64,000 nucleotides of DNA from Paraburkholderia terricola (GCF_900142195.1 NZ_FRAB01000011.1:62001-126000); one strand, 5' to 3'; counted from the first letter of the stretch, positions 43,273 through 52,999 are shown. Numbers and translations are program-made. Notes: generated by a model from the letters alone, not told the origin.

Positions 43273-44154
43273 TCAGCCGCCGGCGTGGACCGCCGCGATG
43301 CGCGCGAGCTTCTCGGGGTTGCGCTGCACGTCGATGCGAACGATGCGCTCGCCGTCCGTTTCGAACGACTGTGCCGATTCGAGTTGGCCTTCGATAAAGC
43401 GCAGCAGCGCCCATTGGCCGTTGAGCACCACGAGCTTGACGCTCAGTTCGCTGCCATAACGCCGCGACGACGCGTAGAAAAGCTGCGCGATGCGCCGGCC
43501 GCCCGCCAGCGGTTTCGGGAAACTCTGGACTTTGCCGCCGCCGTCGCCGAACAGCGTCGCGTCCTCGGCCAGCAATGCGTTGATCGCCGGAAACTCGCCG
43601 CGCTCCAGCGCCTGCGCGAACATGCGCAACAGGCGAAGATGCGTTTCGCGCGGCACCATGTGACGCGGACGTTCGTCGCGCAGTTGCGCCTTGGCACGGC
43701 TCACCAGTTGACGGCACGCCGCCTCCGTTTTGCCGATGGCTTGCGCGACTTCGTCGTAGTCGGCGTCGAAAACCTCGCGCAACAGAAAGGCCGCCCGTGC
43801 TTCCGGCGTCAGCCGCTCGAGCAGCGCGAGAAAAGCCACGGAGACCTCGTCGGCGCGCTCGGTGGCTTCCTCGGGCGTAGCCGGGGAGTCGGTCAACAGC
43901 GGCTCGGGCAACCAGATGCCCGTGTAGTGTTCGCGCTGAATCTTCGCCGCGCGCAGCCGGTCGATCGACATGCGCGTGGTGACGGCGACCAGCCACGCTT
44001 CCGCGTTTTCGATATGTTCTCGCGCCGCGGCATGCCAACGCAGCCAGACGTCCTGCACGATATCCTCGGCCTCGGCGACCGACCCCAGCATTCGATACGC
44101 AATCTTTTGCAGTCGCGGGCGCAGCCCGTTAAAGGCATGTGCGTCGTTGTCCAT
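43273..44154 (-). CDS. sigJ: ECF41-type sigma factor SigJ with SnoaL-like C-terminal domain
   Basis: Sigma factor of 293 residues without a separate anti-sigma factor. It has regions 2 and 4 in the first 165 residues (GSVAEAEDIVQDVWLRWH; REVFDADYDEVAQAIGKTEAACRQLVSRAKAQL) and a C-terminal SnoaL-like domain that modulates activity. The ECF41 signatures are all here: WLPEP at 81-85, DGGGK at 204-208 and NPEKL at 279-283. The downstream AhpD-like gene and a consensus ECF41 promoter nearby support the call. The inducing signal is unknown. Confidence 0.93.
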   Translation of the reverse strand: MDNDAHAFNGLRPRLQKIAYRMLGSVAEAEDIVQDVWLRWHAAAREHIENAEAWLVAVTTRMSIDRLRAAKIQREHYTGIWLPEPLLTDSPATPEEATERADEVSVAFLALLERLTPEARAAFLLREVFDADYDEVAQAIGKTEAACRQLVSRAKAQLRDERPRHMVPRETHLRLLRMFAQALERGEFPAINALLAEDATLFGDGGGKVQSFPKPLAGGRRIAQLFYASSRRYGSELSVKLVVLNGQWALLRFIEGQLESAQSFETDGERIVRIDVQRNPEKLARIAAVHAGG

Positions 44155-44299
44155 GAACGGATGTCCTCTTGCATGAAAACCAGCGCAGCCTGCGCGCGCG
44201 AATCGACACTGGCGGCGACGTGTCGCCGAAGGGAGCCTGTATGCTTCAGCCGGAATGCTGCACTATTATTGGCGCAAACGGTTACCCACGGAGCCCATC

Positions 44300-44974
44300 A
44301 TGCGAATTCAGACATCGTTTCTGTTCGATCTCGACGGAACGCTCGTCGATAGTGTTTATCAGCACGTGCTGGCCTGGAAGGAAGCACTCGACAGCGAAGG
44401 CATTCCGCTGTCCGTGTGGCGGATTCATCGCAAGATCGGCATGAGCGGCGGCCTCTTCACCAACCAGCTCTTGCGGGAAACGCACCACGAAATCAGCGCC
44501 GAACTGGGCGAACGGCTGCGCCGCGCTCACGCCGACGCCTATCAACGGCTGCGCGCCCAGGTGTGTCCGCTGCCGGGCGCGCGCGAGTTGCTCGCCGCGC
44601 TGACGCAGGCCGGCACGCCGTGGGCCGTGGCGACCAGCGGCCGCATGGAAACCGCGGCGATCAATCTGGAAGCGCTGGGCGTCGATCCGGCGAAGGCGGT
44701 TGTCGTCACGCGCGACGACGTCAAATACGCGAAGCCGGACCCGGACCTGTTCATCGCCGCCGCGGCGCGCCTCGGCGTACCGATCGAGCAAGCGGTGGTG
44801 GTGGGCGACAGCATCTGGGACATGCTCGCCGCCCAGCGGTGCCGCGCGCTAGGCGTCGGATTGCTGTCGGGCGGATACGGCACCGATGAACTGGAGCGCG
44901 CCGGCGCGCTGCGCGTCTATGACGATCCCGCCGATTTGCTGGAGCACCTGGACGAAGTTGCCGCGCGGCCGTGA
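44300..44974 (+). CDS. HAD-family phosphatase/hydrolase
   Basis: HAD-superfamily hydrolase of 224 residues, beta-phosphoglucomutase-like subgroup. Motif I is FLFDLDGTLVDS at 7-18, a cap domain follows, motif II is AVATSGR near 110, motif III Lys in YAKPDPDLF near 150, and motif IV VVVGDSIWDMLAA near 170. The ATG at 44300 has a GGAG site; a start at 44255 is open but unlikely. Substrate not defined by sequence. Confidence 0.87.
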   Translation: MRIQTSFLFDLDGTLVDSVYQHVLAWKEALDSEGIPLSVWRIHRKIGMSGGLFTNQLLRETHHEISAELGERLRRAHADAYQRLRAQVCPLPGARELLAALTQAGTPWAVATSGRMETAAINLEALGVDPAKAVVVTRDDVKYAKPDPDLFIAAAARLGVPIEQAVVVGDSIWDMLAAQRCRALGVGLLSGGYGTDELERAGALRVYDDPADLLEHLDEVAARP

Positions 44975-45098
44975 AGGCGCGGCGGTTATGCCGCTGTCGG
45001 TTGAGCTTGTCCCGAGCTTGTTCTGATGTATTTGCCCCAAGCGGTTCTGTCGTGCATCCAGTTCGGCCACGTCGGCGAGCGGCGACGAACCTCGTCAC

Positions 45099-47690
45099 TC
45101 ACTCGGCGGGCTCGGCATCCGAATCGCTGTCCGTGTCGTGTTCGAAGGTCAGCCGGCCGTTGCGCGCAAGCGTGATCGACGTGCCCGCGCCTGCCTGCGC
45201 GTCACGCGCCATCGCTTCGTCGCTCGACGTGCCGGCCCGAGCGGAGCGGTTCATCCAGTACGGCCCGCGATGAACCTCCGGCGCGGCGCCCAGTTCGTCC
45301 GCGCAACTGCCGCAAGGCCGCATGGTGCCCGCCAGCCGCTTCAGGTCGACCGACTCCTGAAACGTTTTGCCAAGCTCGTTCTGAATGCGCCGCTCGGCGT
45401 GCAGATTGACCGACATGCCGTTGAATACTTCGCCGCGTAACGGCACATGGAAATGGCGGGCCGCGATCGCCGCGAAAACTTCGTCGGATTCCGGCGTGGG
45501 ATGCGGGTCCGCCGCCGGATTGATACGGGTCGCGAGCTTCGTGCCATGACGCCATCCGCGATCCGTCTGATCCGCGGGACCGTGCGCGCCTGCTTCGTCG
45601 AGCAGCACCTCCAGATCCTCGCTTTGGAGAAAGGCCTGAAGCCGCTCATTGACCTCCCGCACATTCGACGACACGACGATCGTCCCCGGCCCGCTCCCGG
45701 TGGCGGGCCGGAAAAAACACTGGATCTCGTGACCTTCGGGGAATCTCCGCTTGAGTACCGTGCTGAGCCAACGCAACACCTGGGGAACGCGCTCGCCTTC
45801 ATAGCTGCGCTGTGCCTGGATCAAGCCAGGGTTCGCCGCGTAGATTCCCCTGAGCCGGGCGCGCGAGCCGGCCGTCGGCTGAGTGGTCTCGCGGTCCACG
45901 ATCAGCATGCGATCCGGCGCATTGCCCCAGGCCGTGAGCAGGACCGGCTTCATCGGCGCATGCTGGGCCGGGGACGCCGCGGCGGCAGGCGCGATCGCCG
46001 CGGCGAGCCGGTCGAGCAGACGGTTAAGACGCATGCGCGTGCCGGCGTCGGTGCCCGTCAGCATCGGCTCGATATGGGAGACCTCACGCACCATCCCCTG
46101 TTCGTCGAGCAGGATGCGCGCGAGCGGCCTGACGCTGCCGCCCGCGCGCGTGATGTCCTCCAACGGCTTGCCGGATTCGGCGCGCAGCGCTCGCGCGACG
46201 TCCACGACGTCGTGCAGACGCGCGTCGGCCACGCTGAGCAGTTCGTGCGCGGACATGCCGGAAGAACCCGCGACGTCGGCGACTCTTCGCGGCGTGGGCA
46301 AGGCGGCCGCCACTTCCGGGCGGCCGAGCCGCAGCAGGCCGTCGCGAAGCGCTCCCACGTTGGACGCGTAGTCCGGCATATCGGCGATCTGCTCGAGCGG
46401 CATCGGAGCGCCGTCGATGCCGAGGTAACGGACCAGTTGCGTATAGGTAATGCCCAGCGTCAGTTCGAGGGCCTTCATCGATATGCCGGGGTTGTCGGCC
46501 AGTGCCGCCAGTCCCTCCACGATCTTCGAAGCGCACATCCGCTGCCGCTGTCCCGCCCCATCGGGCAGCGCCGTGACGAGGTCGGCGTGGCCCAGCTCGG
46601 TCAACAATTGGCGAATCCGGGCACTGGCCTGCTCGTAGCCCGGCAGTTGCGACACGCTGGACGCCGGTCGGCGCAACCGGCCTTCGGAGGTGATCCAGTT
46701 GAACACGGTGTCCGTGTCGAGGCCGAGACTGTCGCGCAGATGCTGCTTCCACGCCGGCAGACGAGGCCCGCCTCCGGCCGCCGCCTGCCTGCGTTCCAGC
46801 ACGAGACGCAGCGCGCGGACCAGTTGATCCGCGCCGAATCCTCGCCGGGTTTTGGCCGCCGGTTCGGGCAGTTGATGGCCGGCGGGCAGGATGCCCAGGG
46901 CCCGCGCGCAAGCCTGAATTTGCTCGCGCCACTCGGGGTAGTCCGCGGTCTTTGCAAGGCGGTCGGCGAGATTGCGCTGCTGCCAGCCTTCCACCGTGAC
47001 CCATTCGCGCATCGTGCCGGCCGGTTTGCGGCCGCCGTCGCGCTGCGAGGCCGACAAGGCGTCGAACACCATTTGCGCGGTAACCTGCTTGCGCTCACGG
47101 CCCCGGCCCTCCGTTGCGGGTTCGGCCGCGAGCGCTTCGGCGTCCTCGGGACGACCCATGCGCCGCAACGAATCCTGGATCGACGCGGCGTACTCCGGAT
47201 AGTCGGGAAATGCCTGAAACACTTCGGGACCCTTTCTCAGCCCGTCGCGTCCGACGTAACGCGCGATGAAATTAGCAGGCACTTCGAGTTGTTTCGCGAC
47301 CTTGGCCAGTCCGTTCAGCGGATTGTCGGCCAGCATCTTGAGCGACGCGGCAAGCACGTCGCAGCCCATGCGGCGGCGCATCTTCGCGCCAGCGGGCCCC
47401 GAACCGCTCGCGCCCGCCCCGGCGTCGAGCCCGCTTTCGTCGCGGCTGCGTTTTGCGGGCGCACGTCCGCGCGGCGGCAGGTTCGCCGTTGCGGGCTGCG
47501 ACGCGCCGGCCTGCGCGCGCGCGACACGCCTCGCGGGTAAAGCGGACGACGCGGCGGACGCGAGCCGGCGAGAACCCGAGGCGGACGTCGACTGCGGCCG
47601 CTGTTCGTCGCGGGAGGAAGCGGGTCCATGCGGAGAGCCGCCAGTGCCGGAGATTCGCGTCATAGCCGGGGAATCCAGGAAAGACCCCAC
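45099..47690 (-). CDS. Large repeat protein with C-terminal deaminase-like domain, candidate secreted effector
   Basis: Unusual protein of 863 residues. Residues 1-105 are disordered and Ser/Ala/Arg/Pro-rich, as in type III effector N-termini, with no Sec signal. Four helical repeats of about 75-100 residues follow (about 108-180, 195-265, 280-375, 385-455). Each has a start like LAASLKMLADNP, a middle like FIARYVGRDGL and an end like FPDYPEYAASIQDSLRRMGRP. Residues 600-863 hold a domain with H764-A-E766 and P792-C793-G-S-C796, the zinc and proton-shuttle signature of the cytidine-deaminase fold used in bacterial deaminase toxins. No neighbour looks like an immunity protein or secretion component. 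ATG at 47690 or 47663. The function is inferred from motifs only. Confidence 0.62.
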   Translation of the reverse strand: MGSFLDSPAMTRISGTGGSPHGPASSRDEQRPQSTSASGSRRLASAASSALPARRVARAQAGASQPATANLPPRGRAPAKRSRDESGLDAGAGASGSGPAGAKMRRRMGCDVLAASLKMLADNPLNGLAKVAKQLEVPANFIARYVGRDGLRKGPEVFQAFPDYPEYAASIQDSLRRMGRPEDAEALAAEPATEGRGRERKQVTAQMVFDALSASQRDGGRKPAGTMREWVTVEGWQQRNLADRLAKTADYPEWREQIQACARALGILPAGHQLPEPAAKTRRGFGADQLVRALRLVLERRQAAAGGGPRLPAWKQHLRDSLGLDTDTVFNWITSEGRLRRPASSVSQLPGYEQASARIRQLLTELGHADLVTALPDGAGQRQRMCASKIVEGLAALADNPGISMKALELTLGITYTQLVRYLGIDGAPMPLEQIADMPDYASNVGALRDGLLRLGRPEVAAALPTPRRVADVAGSSGMSAHELLSVADARLHDVVDVARALRAESGKPLEDITRAGGSVRPLARILLDEQGMVREVSHIEPMLTGTDAGTRMRLNRLLDRLAAAIAPAAAASPAQHAPMKPVLLTAWGNAPDRMLIVDRETTQPTAGSRARLRGIYAANPGLIQAQRSYEGERVPQVLRWLSTVLKRRFPEGHEIQCFFRPATGSGPGTIVVSSNVREVNERLQAFLQSEDLEVLLDEAGAHGPADQTDRGWRHGTKLATRINPAADPHPTPESDEVFAAIAARHFHVPLRGEVFNGMSVNLHAERRIQNELGKTFQESVDLKRLAGTMRPCGSCADELGAAPEVHRGPYWMNRSARAGTSSDEAMARDAQAGAGTSITLARNGRLTFEHDTDSDSDAEPAE

Positions 47691-47845
47691 GCTATCAGCG
47701 TGCCGCGTGGCTCACCGCGGATGCCGACGAAACATTAAGCGCGCAAGCGAAAACAGAAGCAGCAGTACGCGACGACAGGCGCACATCATTGCAACGGGCA
47801 AAGACAGGCCCGCAATCAGCGCAGGCTTTTCCGTGATGTGGCTCG

Positions 47846-48550
47846 TCACCACGGAACGGCTCTCCCGAGGTAGTCGAGGTAATGCAAGCCGGAGCGCCCT
47901 TCATAGGCCTCGATCGTATTGACCAGGTTCGGAATGCTTTCCTCGATGGTCAAGCGCGCGGTCGGACCACCCATGTCTGTCTGGACCCATCCGGGCGCCA
48001 TGATCAGAAGGCTGCGCGGATGGCTGGCGCTGCGAGCCGCGAAGGTGCGCATGAACATATTGAGCGCGGCCTTGCTCCCTCGGTAGACTTCGTAATTCGC
48101 GTTGGCGGCATTGGTGATACTGCCCTGCCCCGACGACATCACGCCGATGGTTCCAGTCGGCGGAACAAGGTCTTGAAACGCCTCGATCACGCGCATCGGA
48201 CTCAGCGCGTTCGTTACCATCACCCGGATGAATTCTTCCGTCGAGACGTCCGCTATCGTTTCGCGATCGTCGTTCTTGACGCCCGCGTTCACAAACAGCA
48301 CGTCGATGCGCCGATCCGCAAGGCGGGCGCGCAAAGCCGCGACCTGCTCGGGAATCGTGATATCGACGGTGTCCACTTCGAGCGCGCCGGCCGAGGCTTC
48401 CGCGATATGCCGAAGCTTTTCCGTGGACGCGGCTCGCCCGGTGGCGATGACCCGGTAGCCGCGCTTCAAATATTCCTGAACCATCGCCAATCCAAGGCCG
48501 CGGGAAGCGCCGATCAAAAGAACGGTTTTCCGTGAAAGTGTGTTTTGCAT
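47846..48550 (-). CDS. Short-chain dehydrogenase/reductase
   Basis: Classical-fold SDR of 234 residues with the nucleotide loop VLLIGASRGLGLAMVQ (TGxxxGxG-type, here GASRGLG) at about 10-25, VLFVNAGV (NAG motif) near 85, a catalytic Ser in GVMSSGQGS near 137 and Y-x3-K in YRGSKAAL near 156. An AGAGGA site precedes the ATG at 48550. It is divergent from a LysR regulator 125 bases away, its likely controller. Substrate unknown. Confidence 0.9.
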   Translation of the reverse strand: MQNTLSRKTVLLIGASRGLGLAMVQEYLKRGYRVIATGRAASTEKLRHIAEASAGALEVDTVDITIPEQVAALRARLADRRIDVLFVNAGVKNDDRETIADVSTEEFIRVMVTNALSPMRVIEAFQDLVPPTGTIGVMSSGQGSITNAANANYEVYRGSKAALNMFMRTFAARSASHPRSLLIMAPGWVQTDMGGPTARLTIEESIPNLVNTIEAYEGRSGLHYLDYLGRAVPW

Positions 48551-48675
48551 GGGGTCCTCTTGAGCAAATCGTCAAAGCCAATGTAGCGGTACATGAGCAA
48601 TGGCGGAAGCCGCGCCGAATGCAACTAAGATATGCATCGGACGCCCTATCCCCCTCGGCTTACTACGATCAACCC

Positions 48676-49593
48676 ATGCCTGAACCGGACCTCAATCTGC
48701 TTTTCGCGCTCGATGCGTTGCTCAGCGAAAAAAACGTGACACGTGCCGCACGGTCGTTGCATTTGAGTGCGTCAGCCATGAGTCGCACGCTGACTCGACT
48801 TCGCGCGGTAACCGGCGATCCGTTATTGGTCCGCGCCGGACGCCAGATGGTGCTGACGCCGTATGCCGAGGAGATTCGCGAGCGAACCGAAAACATGGTT
48901 CGTGAGGCGCGTGCCCTGCTCCGTCCTTCGCCGGTCGCGCCGGATTTTTCAACGTTGCGCAGAACGCTGACGATTCGCGCCAATGAAGCTTTCGTGGAAG
49001 CCTTCGGTGCGCCATTGATCGCCGAAGTGACCGCCGTTGCGCCGCTCGTGCGCTTGCACTTTTCATCGCGATGGGAGAGGAACGCGGAGTATCTGCGCAA
49101 CGGTTCGGCCGATCTCGAGATTGGCGTGCTGGAGGAAGCCGGGCCCGAAATACGCGTTCAGGCATTGTTTCGCGACCGCTACCTGGGGGTGGTCAGAAAG
49201 GGGCATCCGCTCGAAGCGACACGACACGTGACCCCGCAGCAATACGCGGCGTTCGGCCACGTAGTCGCGCCGCACGGTCGCCAGGTCATCGATTCTCTCG
49301 ACGCCGCGATTGCCCGGCTAGGGTTGGAACGAACCACCGTGGCGATCGTGCCGAGCTTTCCGGCCGCGTTGACGGTGGCTCGCGCGTCCGATCTGGTGGC
49401 GCTCCTGCCCGCCTCCTTCATGAACAGGCAACACGCGGCATCCGTCGACGCGTATTCGTTCGAGCTTCCGGTGGCGACCGACGGTTTCACGATTTACCAG
49501 ATGTGGCATCCGCGTTTGGAAAATGACCCCGTGCATCGTTGGCTTCGGCAATTGGTTCTCGGCGTGTGTCGTCAGCAGGTGCCCCTGGTGTGA
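48676..49593 (+). CDS. LysR-family transcriptional regulator
   Basis: LysR-type regulator of 305 residues. It starts with PDLNLLFALDALLSEKNVTRAARSLHLSASAMSRTLTRLRAV (helix-turn-helix about 20-42), then an effector domain resembling NodD/LeuO-like regulators of SDR genes (RRTLTIRANEAFVEAFGAPLIAEV; DLEIGVLE; VPSFPAALTVARASDLVALLP). The ATG at 48676 is chosen by homology; the frame is open for 48 more codons upstream. The divergent SDR gene is the probable target. Confidence 0.86.
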   Translation: MPEPDLNLLFALDALLSEKNVTRAARSLHLSASAMSRTLTRLRAVTGDPLLVRAGRQMVLTPYAEEIRERTENMVREARALLRPSPVAPDFSTLRRTLTIRANEAFVEAFGAPLIAEVTAVAPLVRLHFSSRWERNAEYLRNGSADLEIGVLEEAGPEIRVQALFRDRYLGVVRKGHPLEATRHVTPQQYAAFGHVVAPHGRQVIDSLDAAIARLGLERTTVAIVPSFPAALTVARASDLVALLPASFMNRQHAASVDAYSFELPVATDGFTIYQMWHPRLENDPVHRWLRQLVLGVCRQQVPLV

Positions 49594-49678
49594 CCGGCGG
49601 GTGGACTTTTGCCGCGCACCAACTAGTATTCTTCAGGGCAATACGATCCGCTGGTGAGTGACTTGAGGAGCCGAGTCA

Positions 49679-50371
49679 ATGGGAAGCATCGATGCAGTGG
49701 TCGCGGCGGCAGCCGCCTTCGTCGGCAGTCACCTGGTCCTATCCCATCTGCTGCGCCGGCGGCTGGTCCATGCCATTGGCGAAGCGCCGTTCCAGGGCGT
49801 CTATTCGGTGGTTGCACTCCTGACGTTCGCCTGGCTGGTCGTGGCCTATCGAAAGGCGCCGCTCACGGCGCCGCTTTGGCCGGTCGGAGACGGTCTGTGG
49901 GCGGTCGTGACCGTGGTCATGCTGATCGCCTCGATCCTGCTCATGGGCTCTTTTATCCGCAACCCGGCGTTTCCCACCGGCGGCCGGCCGGGTTCGTTCC
50001 CGGACGCGGCGCGCGGCGTGTACGCGGTGACGCGCCATCCGATGATGTGGTCGTTCGCGCTCTGGGGCCTGTGTCACGTCGCGGTGTTCCCGGTCGCGAA
50101 GAACATCGTCGTTGCCGTGGCGATCGCCGTGCTCGCGCTCGTCGGCTCGGCATTACAGGACCGCAAGAAGCAGCGGCTCCAGCCCGATCTTTGGCCGGCG
50201 TGGGAAGCGAAAACGAGCTATCTGCCGTTTGCGGCGATCGCTGCCGGCCGCGCGCGGTTAGGCGGATTTGGCCTGCACGCGCTGTTAGGCGGCGTCGTTG
50301 TCTGGCTCGCGGCGAGCTGGGCTCACCTTCCACTTTCAGGCTGGCCCGCGGGCATCTGGCGCTGGCTGTAG
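49679..50371 (+). CDS. NnrU-family membrane protein
   Basis: Inner-membrane protein of 230 residues with about five or six hydrophobic helices. It matches NnrU/isoprenylcysteine-methyltransferase-like proteins, with the motif RGVYAVTRHPMMWSFALWGLCHV near 115-135. NnrU is linked to denitrification genes in rhizobia, but no such genes are near here. A GAGGAG sequence precedes the ATG. Role unknown. Confidence 0.85.
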   Translation: MGSIDAVVAAAAAFVGSHLVLSHLLRRRLVHAIGEAPFQGVYSVVALLTFAWLVVAYRKAPLTAPLWPVGDGLWAVVTVVMLIASILLMGSFIRNPAFPTGGRPGSFPDAARGVYAVTRHPMMWSFALWGLCHVAVFPVAKNIVVAVAIAVLALVGSALQDRKKQRLQPDLWPAWEAKTSYLPFAAIAAGRARLGGFGLHALLGGVVVWLAASWAHLPLSGWPAGIWRWL

Positions 50372-50629
50372 CTGCAATCTCCCTGTCGAAGATCCGACTA
50401 CCCGCGACCGGTTCGCGAGTGGCGAGCCGATCGTCGGTTTGCGTTCATTCCTCCTTCCTCTCCATCTCGCGAGCGATAACCTCCGCGACTATCTCGATCC
50501 AAATTATTCAGTGGTCGCTCATTGCGAAACTGGCGATACTTTGCCTGCATCCATTACCCCCGCCGTATGCCCTCATTGAACAGGCAACGCAAGAGGGGTG
50601 AGCAATACGCGCAACGTCAGGAGACAGGC

Positions 50630-51562
50630 ATGCCGCACACACTCACCGCCGTTCTGGTGGAGAAATTCGGCCACGCGTTCAGTGGCTACGACCTTACAAC
50701 AGGCGAACAGCGGTTCAGCGTCGCGCTTCCCGAGTATCCCCATGAATTCGTCGTCGATCGTGAAGGACGTTTCGGCTACGTCGGGCACTATGGCGTGCAG
50801 ACATTCGCGCATCCGGGCCGCGGCGGGCATCAGGTATTCGTGATCGACATTCGACGCGGCAAGCACGTGCTGACACTCGATTGCGAACCGTACTCGCGAA
50901 TTCACGGCTTGCAGATCGACAGCCGCGACCGCGTCTACGCGTTGAGCGAGCACGACAATATGCTGCTGGTGTTCGCCGATCCGCACGCACGCCAGGTGCC
51001 CGATCGCGCTGTGCCGAGCGGCGGCGTGAAGAGTCACCTGTTCGTCGTGTCGCGCGATGGCGAACGGGCCTACATCAGCAACCTGCTGTCGCACACGGTG
51101 ACGCGCGTGCATCCCTACGACGCCAGCTTGCCGCCGCTCGCGGTCAATGCGGGCGGCCGTCCCGAAGGATGCTGTCTCAGCCGCGATGAAACCGTGCTGT
51201 TCGTCGCCAGCCGCGACGATCACACGCTCTCGATGATCGACGCCGCGACCATGAAGGTCACGCGCACCGTGGCAACCGGCGAAGACCCGACCCGCCTCTA
51301 TCTCACTCGCGATGGACGCTTGCTGGTCGTCAACTACGGCGAGCGCAGCATCCGCGTGTTCGATCCCGAATCGCTGGAGGCGCTGGGCCGCGTCGACACG
51401 GTGGCCAAGCCGATCGCCGTCTCGTTTCATCCGGACGGCGGGCTCGCCTACGTCGCGTTCAACGATAACAGCGTAGGCGTGCTGGATCTCGCCACGCTGA
51501 CGCTGCGTCATGGTTTCGCGGTCGGCAAGGAACCGGACGGACTCGCGATACTCGCGCTGTAA
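50630..51562 (+). CDS. YncE/lactonase-like beta-propeller protein (paralogue A)
   Basis: Seven-bladed beta-propeller-like protein of 310 residues, cytoplasmic as it lacks a signal. Repeats such as PEGCCLSRDETVLFVASRDDHTLSMIDAATMKVTRTV and DPTRLYLTRDGRLLVVNYGERSIRVFDPESLE are typical of YncE/6-phosphogluconolactonase-like propellers. It is strongly similar along its whole length to the product at 59022-59960 (shared VALPxxPHEFVxDR, VGHYGV, RIHGLQxD, RAVPSGGxKSHLF, LLSHTVTxV). It likely binds or hydrolyses a sugar lactone in the cluster that follows. The ATG at 50630 has AGGAGA six bases upstream. Confidence 0.8.
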   Translation: MPHTLTAVLVEKFGHAFSGYDLTTGEQRFSVALPEYPHEFVVDREGRFGYVGHYGVQTFAHPGRGGHQVFVIDIRRGKHVLTLDCEPYSRIHGLQIDSRDRVYALSEHDNMLLVFADPHARQVPDRAVPSGGVKSHLFVVSRDGERAYISNLLSHTVTRVHPYDASLPPLAVNAGGRPEGCCLSRDETVLFVASRDDHTLSMIDAATMKVTRTVATGEDPTRLYLTRDGRLLVVNYGERSIRVFDPESLEALGRVDTVAKPIAVSFHPDGGLAYVAFNDNSVGVLDLATLTLRHGFAVGKEPDGLAILAL

Positions 51563-51618
51563 AAACCCTAACCAGCGCCGCGGATATCAAATCACGACGG
51601 CGCGCAGGAGGAGACAAC

Positions 51619-52905
51619 ATGGACGCTTTCAGCAGCGCAGTACCGATGGAACACGCGCAGGCCATTCCAAGCAGGCGCTGGGCACGGATCATTCCACCGA
51701 TCCTGATGGCCTGCATCATTTCCTATATGGACCGCGTCAATATCGGCTTCGCGATGCCGGGCGGCATGAGCGCCGAACTCGGCATCAGCGCGAGCATGGT
51801 CGGCATGGCGGGCGGCATTTTCTTTCTCGGCTATCTGTTCCTGCAGATTCCCGGAGGCCGGCTGGCGGTGCACGGCAGCGGCAAGAAATTCATCGCGTGG
51901 TCGCTGGTGTCGTGGGCGGTGATTTCCGTGCTCACGGGTTTCGTGCGCAGCAATACCGAGCTTCTGATTTTGCGCTTTCTACTCGGCGTGGCCGAAGGCG
52001 GCATGCTGCCGGTCGTGCTGACGATGGTCAGCAACTGGTTCCCGGACAAGGAACGCGGACGCGCCAACGCCCTCGTGATCCTGTTCGTGCCGATAGCGGG
52101 CATCGTGACCGCGCCGCTCTCCGGCATGCTGATCGCAACGTTGAACTGGCGTTACCTGTTCATCGTGGAAGGCATTCTGTCGCTGCTGTTTCTGTTCGTG
52201 TGGTGGGCCTTCGCAAGCGACCGCCCCGCCGACGCCAAGTGGATTTCCGAGGCGGAGCGCGCGTACATTCTCGGCGAATTGCGCGCGGAGCAGGAACGCA
52301 CCGCAGGCCACGCGGCAAAGAGCGCGTCATTGCGCCAGGTTCTCGCGGACGGCGTGATGTGGCGGCTCATCGGCTTGAATTTCTTCTACCAGATGGGTAT
52401 CTACGGTTACACGCTCTGGCTGCCCACGATCCTCAAAAATCTCACGCACGGCAGCATGACGAAGGTCGGCTTGCTGGCGATCCTGCCTTACGTCGGCACG
52501 ATGATCGGCATGCTGGCGATCTCGAATCTGTCCGACCGCCTGGGCAAGCGGAAACTGTTCGTCGCCTTGCCGATCGTCGCGTTTGCGCTGTGCATGTTCG
52601 GTTCCGTCTGGTTTCAGGGCACGCCCTGGGTCTCGTACGCGTTCCTGATCGGCAGCGGCGTTTGCCTTCAGGCCGCGGCCGGCGTGTTCTGGACCATTCC
52701 ACCCCGACTGTTCAGCGCCGAGGTGGCCGGCGGCGCGCGCGGCGTGATCAACGCACTCGGCAATCTGGGCGGCTTCTGCGGACCCTACCTCGTCGGCGTG
52801 CTGATACAGAAGTACAACGCGAGCATCGGCGTCTACAGTCTCGCGGCGGCGCTGGTGCTGGCAGGATTGATTGCCGCAACGCTGCCCGCGAAGTGCGACG
52901 AGTAG
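51619..52905 (+). CDS. MFS transporter, anion:cation symporter type
   Basis: Major facilitator permease of 428 residues with 12 predicted helices. The ACS-family signature is in the first loop (YMDRVNIGFAMPGGM...LGISASMVGMAGGIFFLGYLFLQIPGGRLA), and NWFPDKERGRANALVILFVPIAGI is typical of tartrate/galactarate-type importers. A GGAGGAG site precedes the ATG. It sits between a propeller protein and an amidohydrolase and probably imports the sugar acid or lactone degraded by this cluster. Confidence 0.9.
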   Translation: MDAFSSAVPMEHAQAIPSRRWARIIPPILMACIISYMDRVNIGFAMPGGMSAELGISASMVGMAGGIFFLGYLFLQIPGGRLAVHGSGKKFIAWSLVSWAVISVLTGFVRSNTELLILRFLLGVAEGGMLPVVLTMVSNWFPDKERGRANALVILFVPIAGIVTAPLSGMLIATLNWRYLFIVEGILSLLFLFVWWAFASDRPADAKWISEAERAYILGELRAEQERTAGHAAKSASLRQVLADGVMWRLIGLNFFYQMGIYGYTLWLPTILKNLTHGSMTKVGLLAILPYVGTMIGMLAISNLSDRLGKRKLFVALPIVAFALCMFGSVWFQGTPWVSYAFLIGSGVCLQAAAGVFWTIPPRLFSAEVAGGARGVINALGNLGGFCGPYLVGVLIQKYNASIGVYSLAAALVLAGLIAATLPAKCDE

Positions 52906-52999
52906 ATCGCAACCCGAACCCGGCGCGCGAAAGCGCGCCGAATGCGTCAACAGCAAGCCAACCCCAGCCCAACCCGTTTCGATTCAGTCGGCTCCCGTC

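Noticed and set aside
45447..47540. 697-codon open frame opposite the deaminase-like gene
   Set aside because: Antisense shadow caused by high-GC third-position bias; its translation is Arg/Gly/Pro-rich without domains, while the minus-strand frame has clear motifs and a consistent repeat structure.
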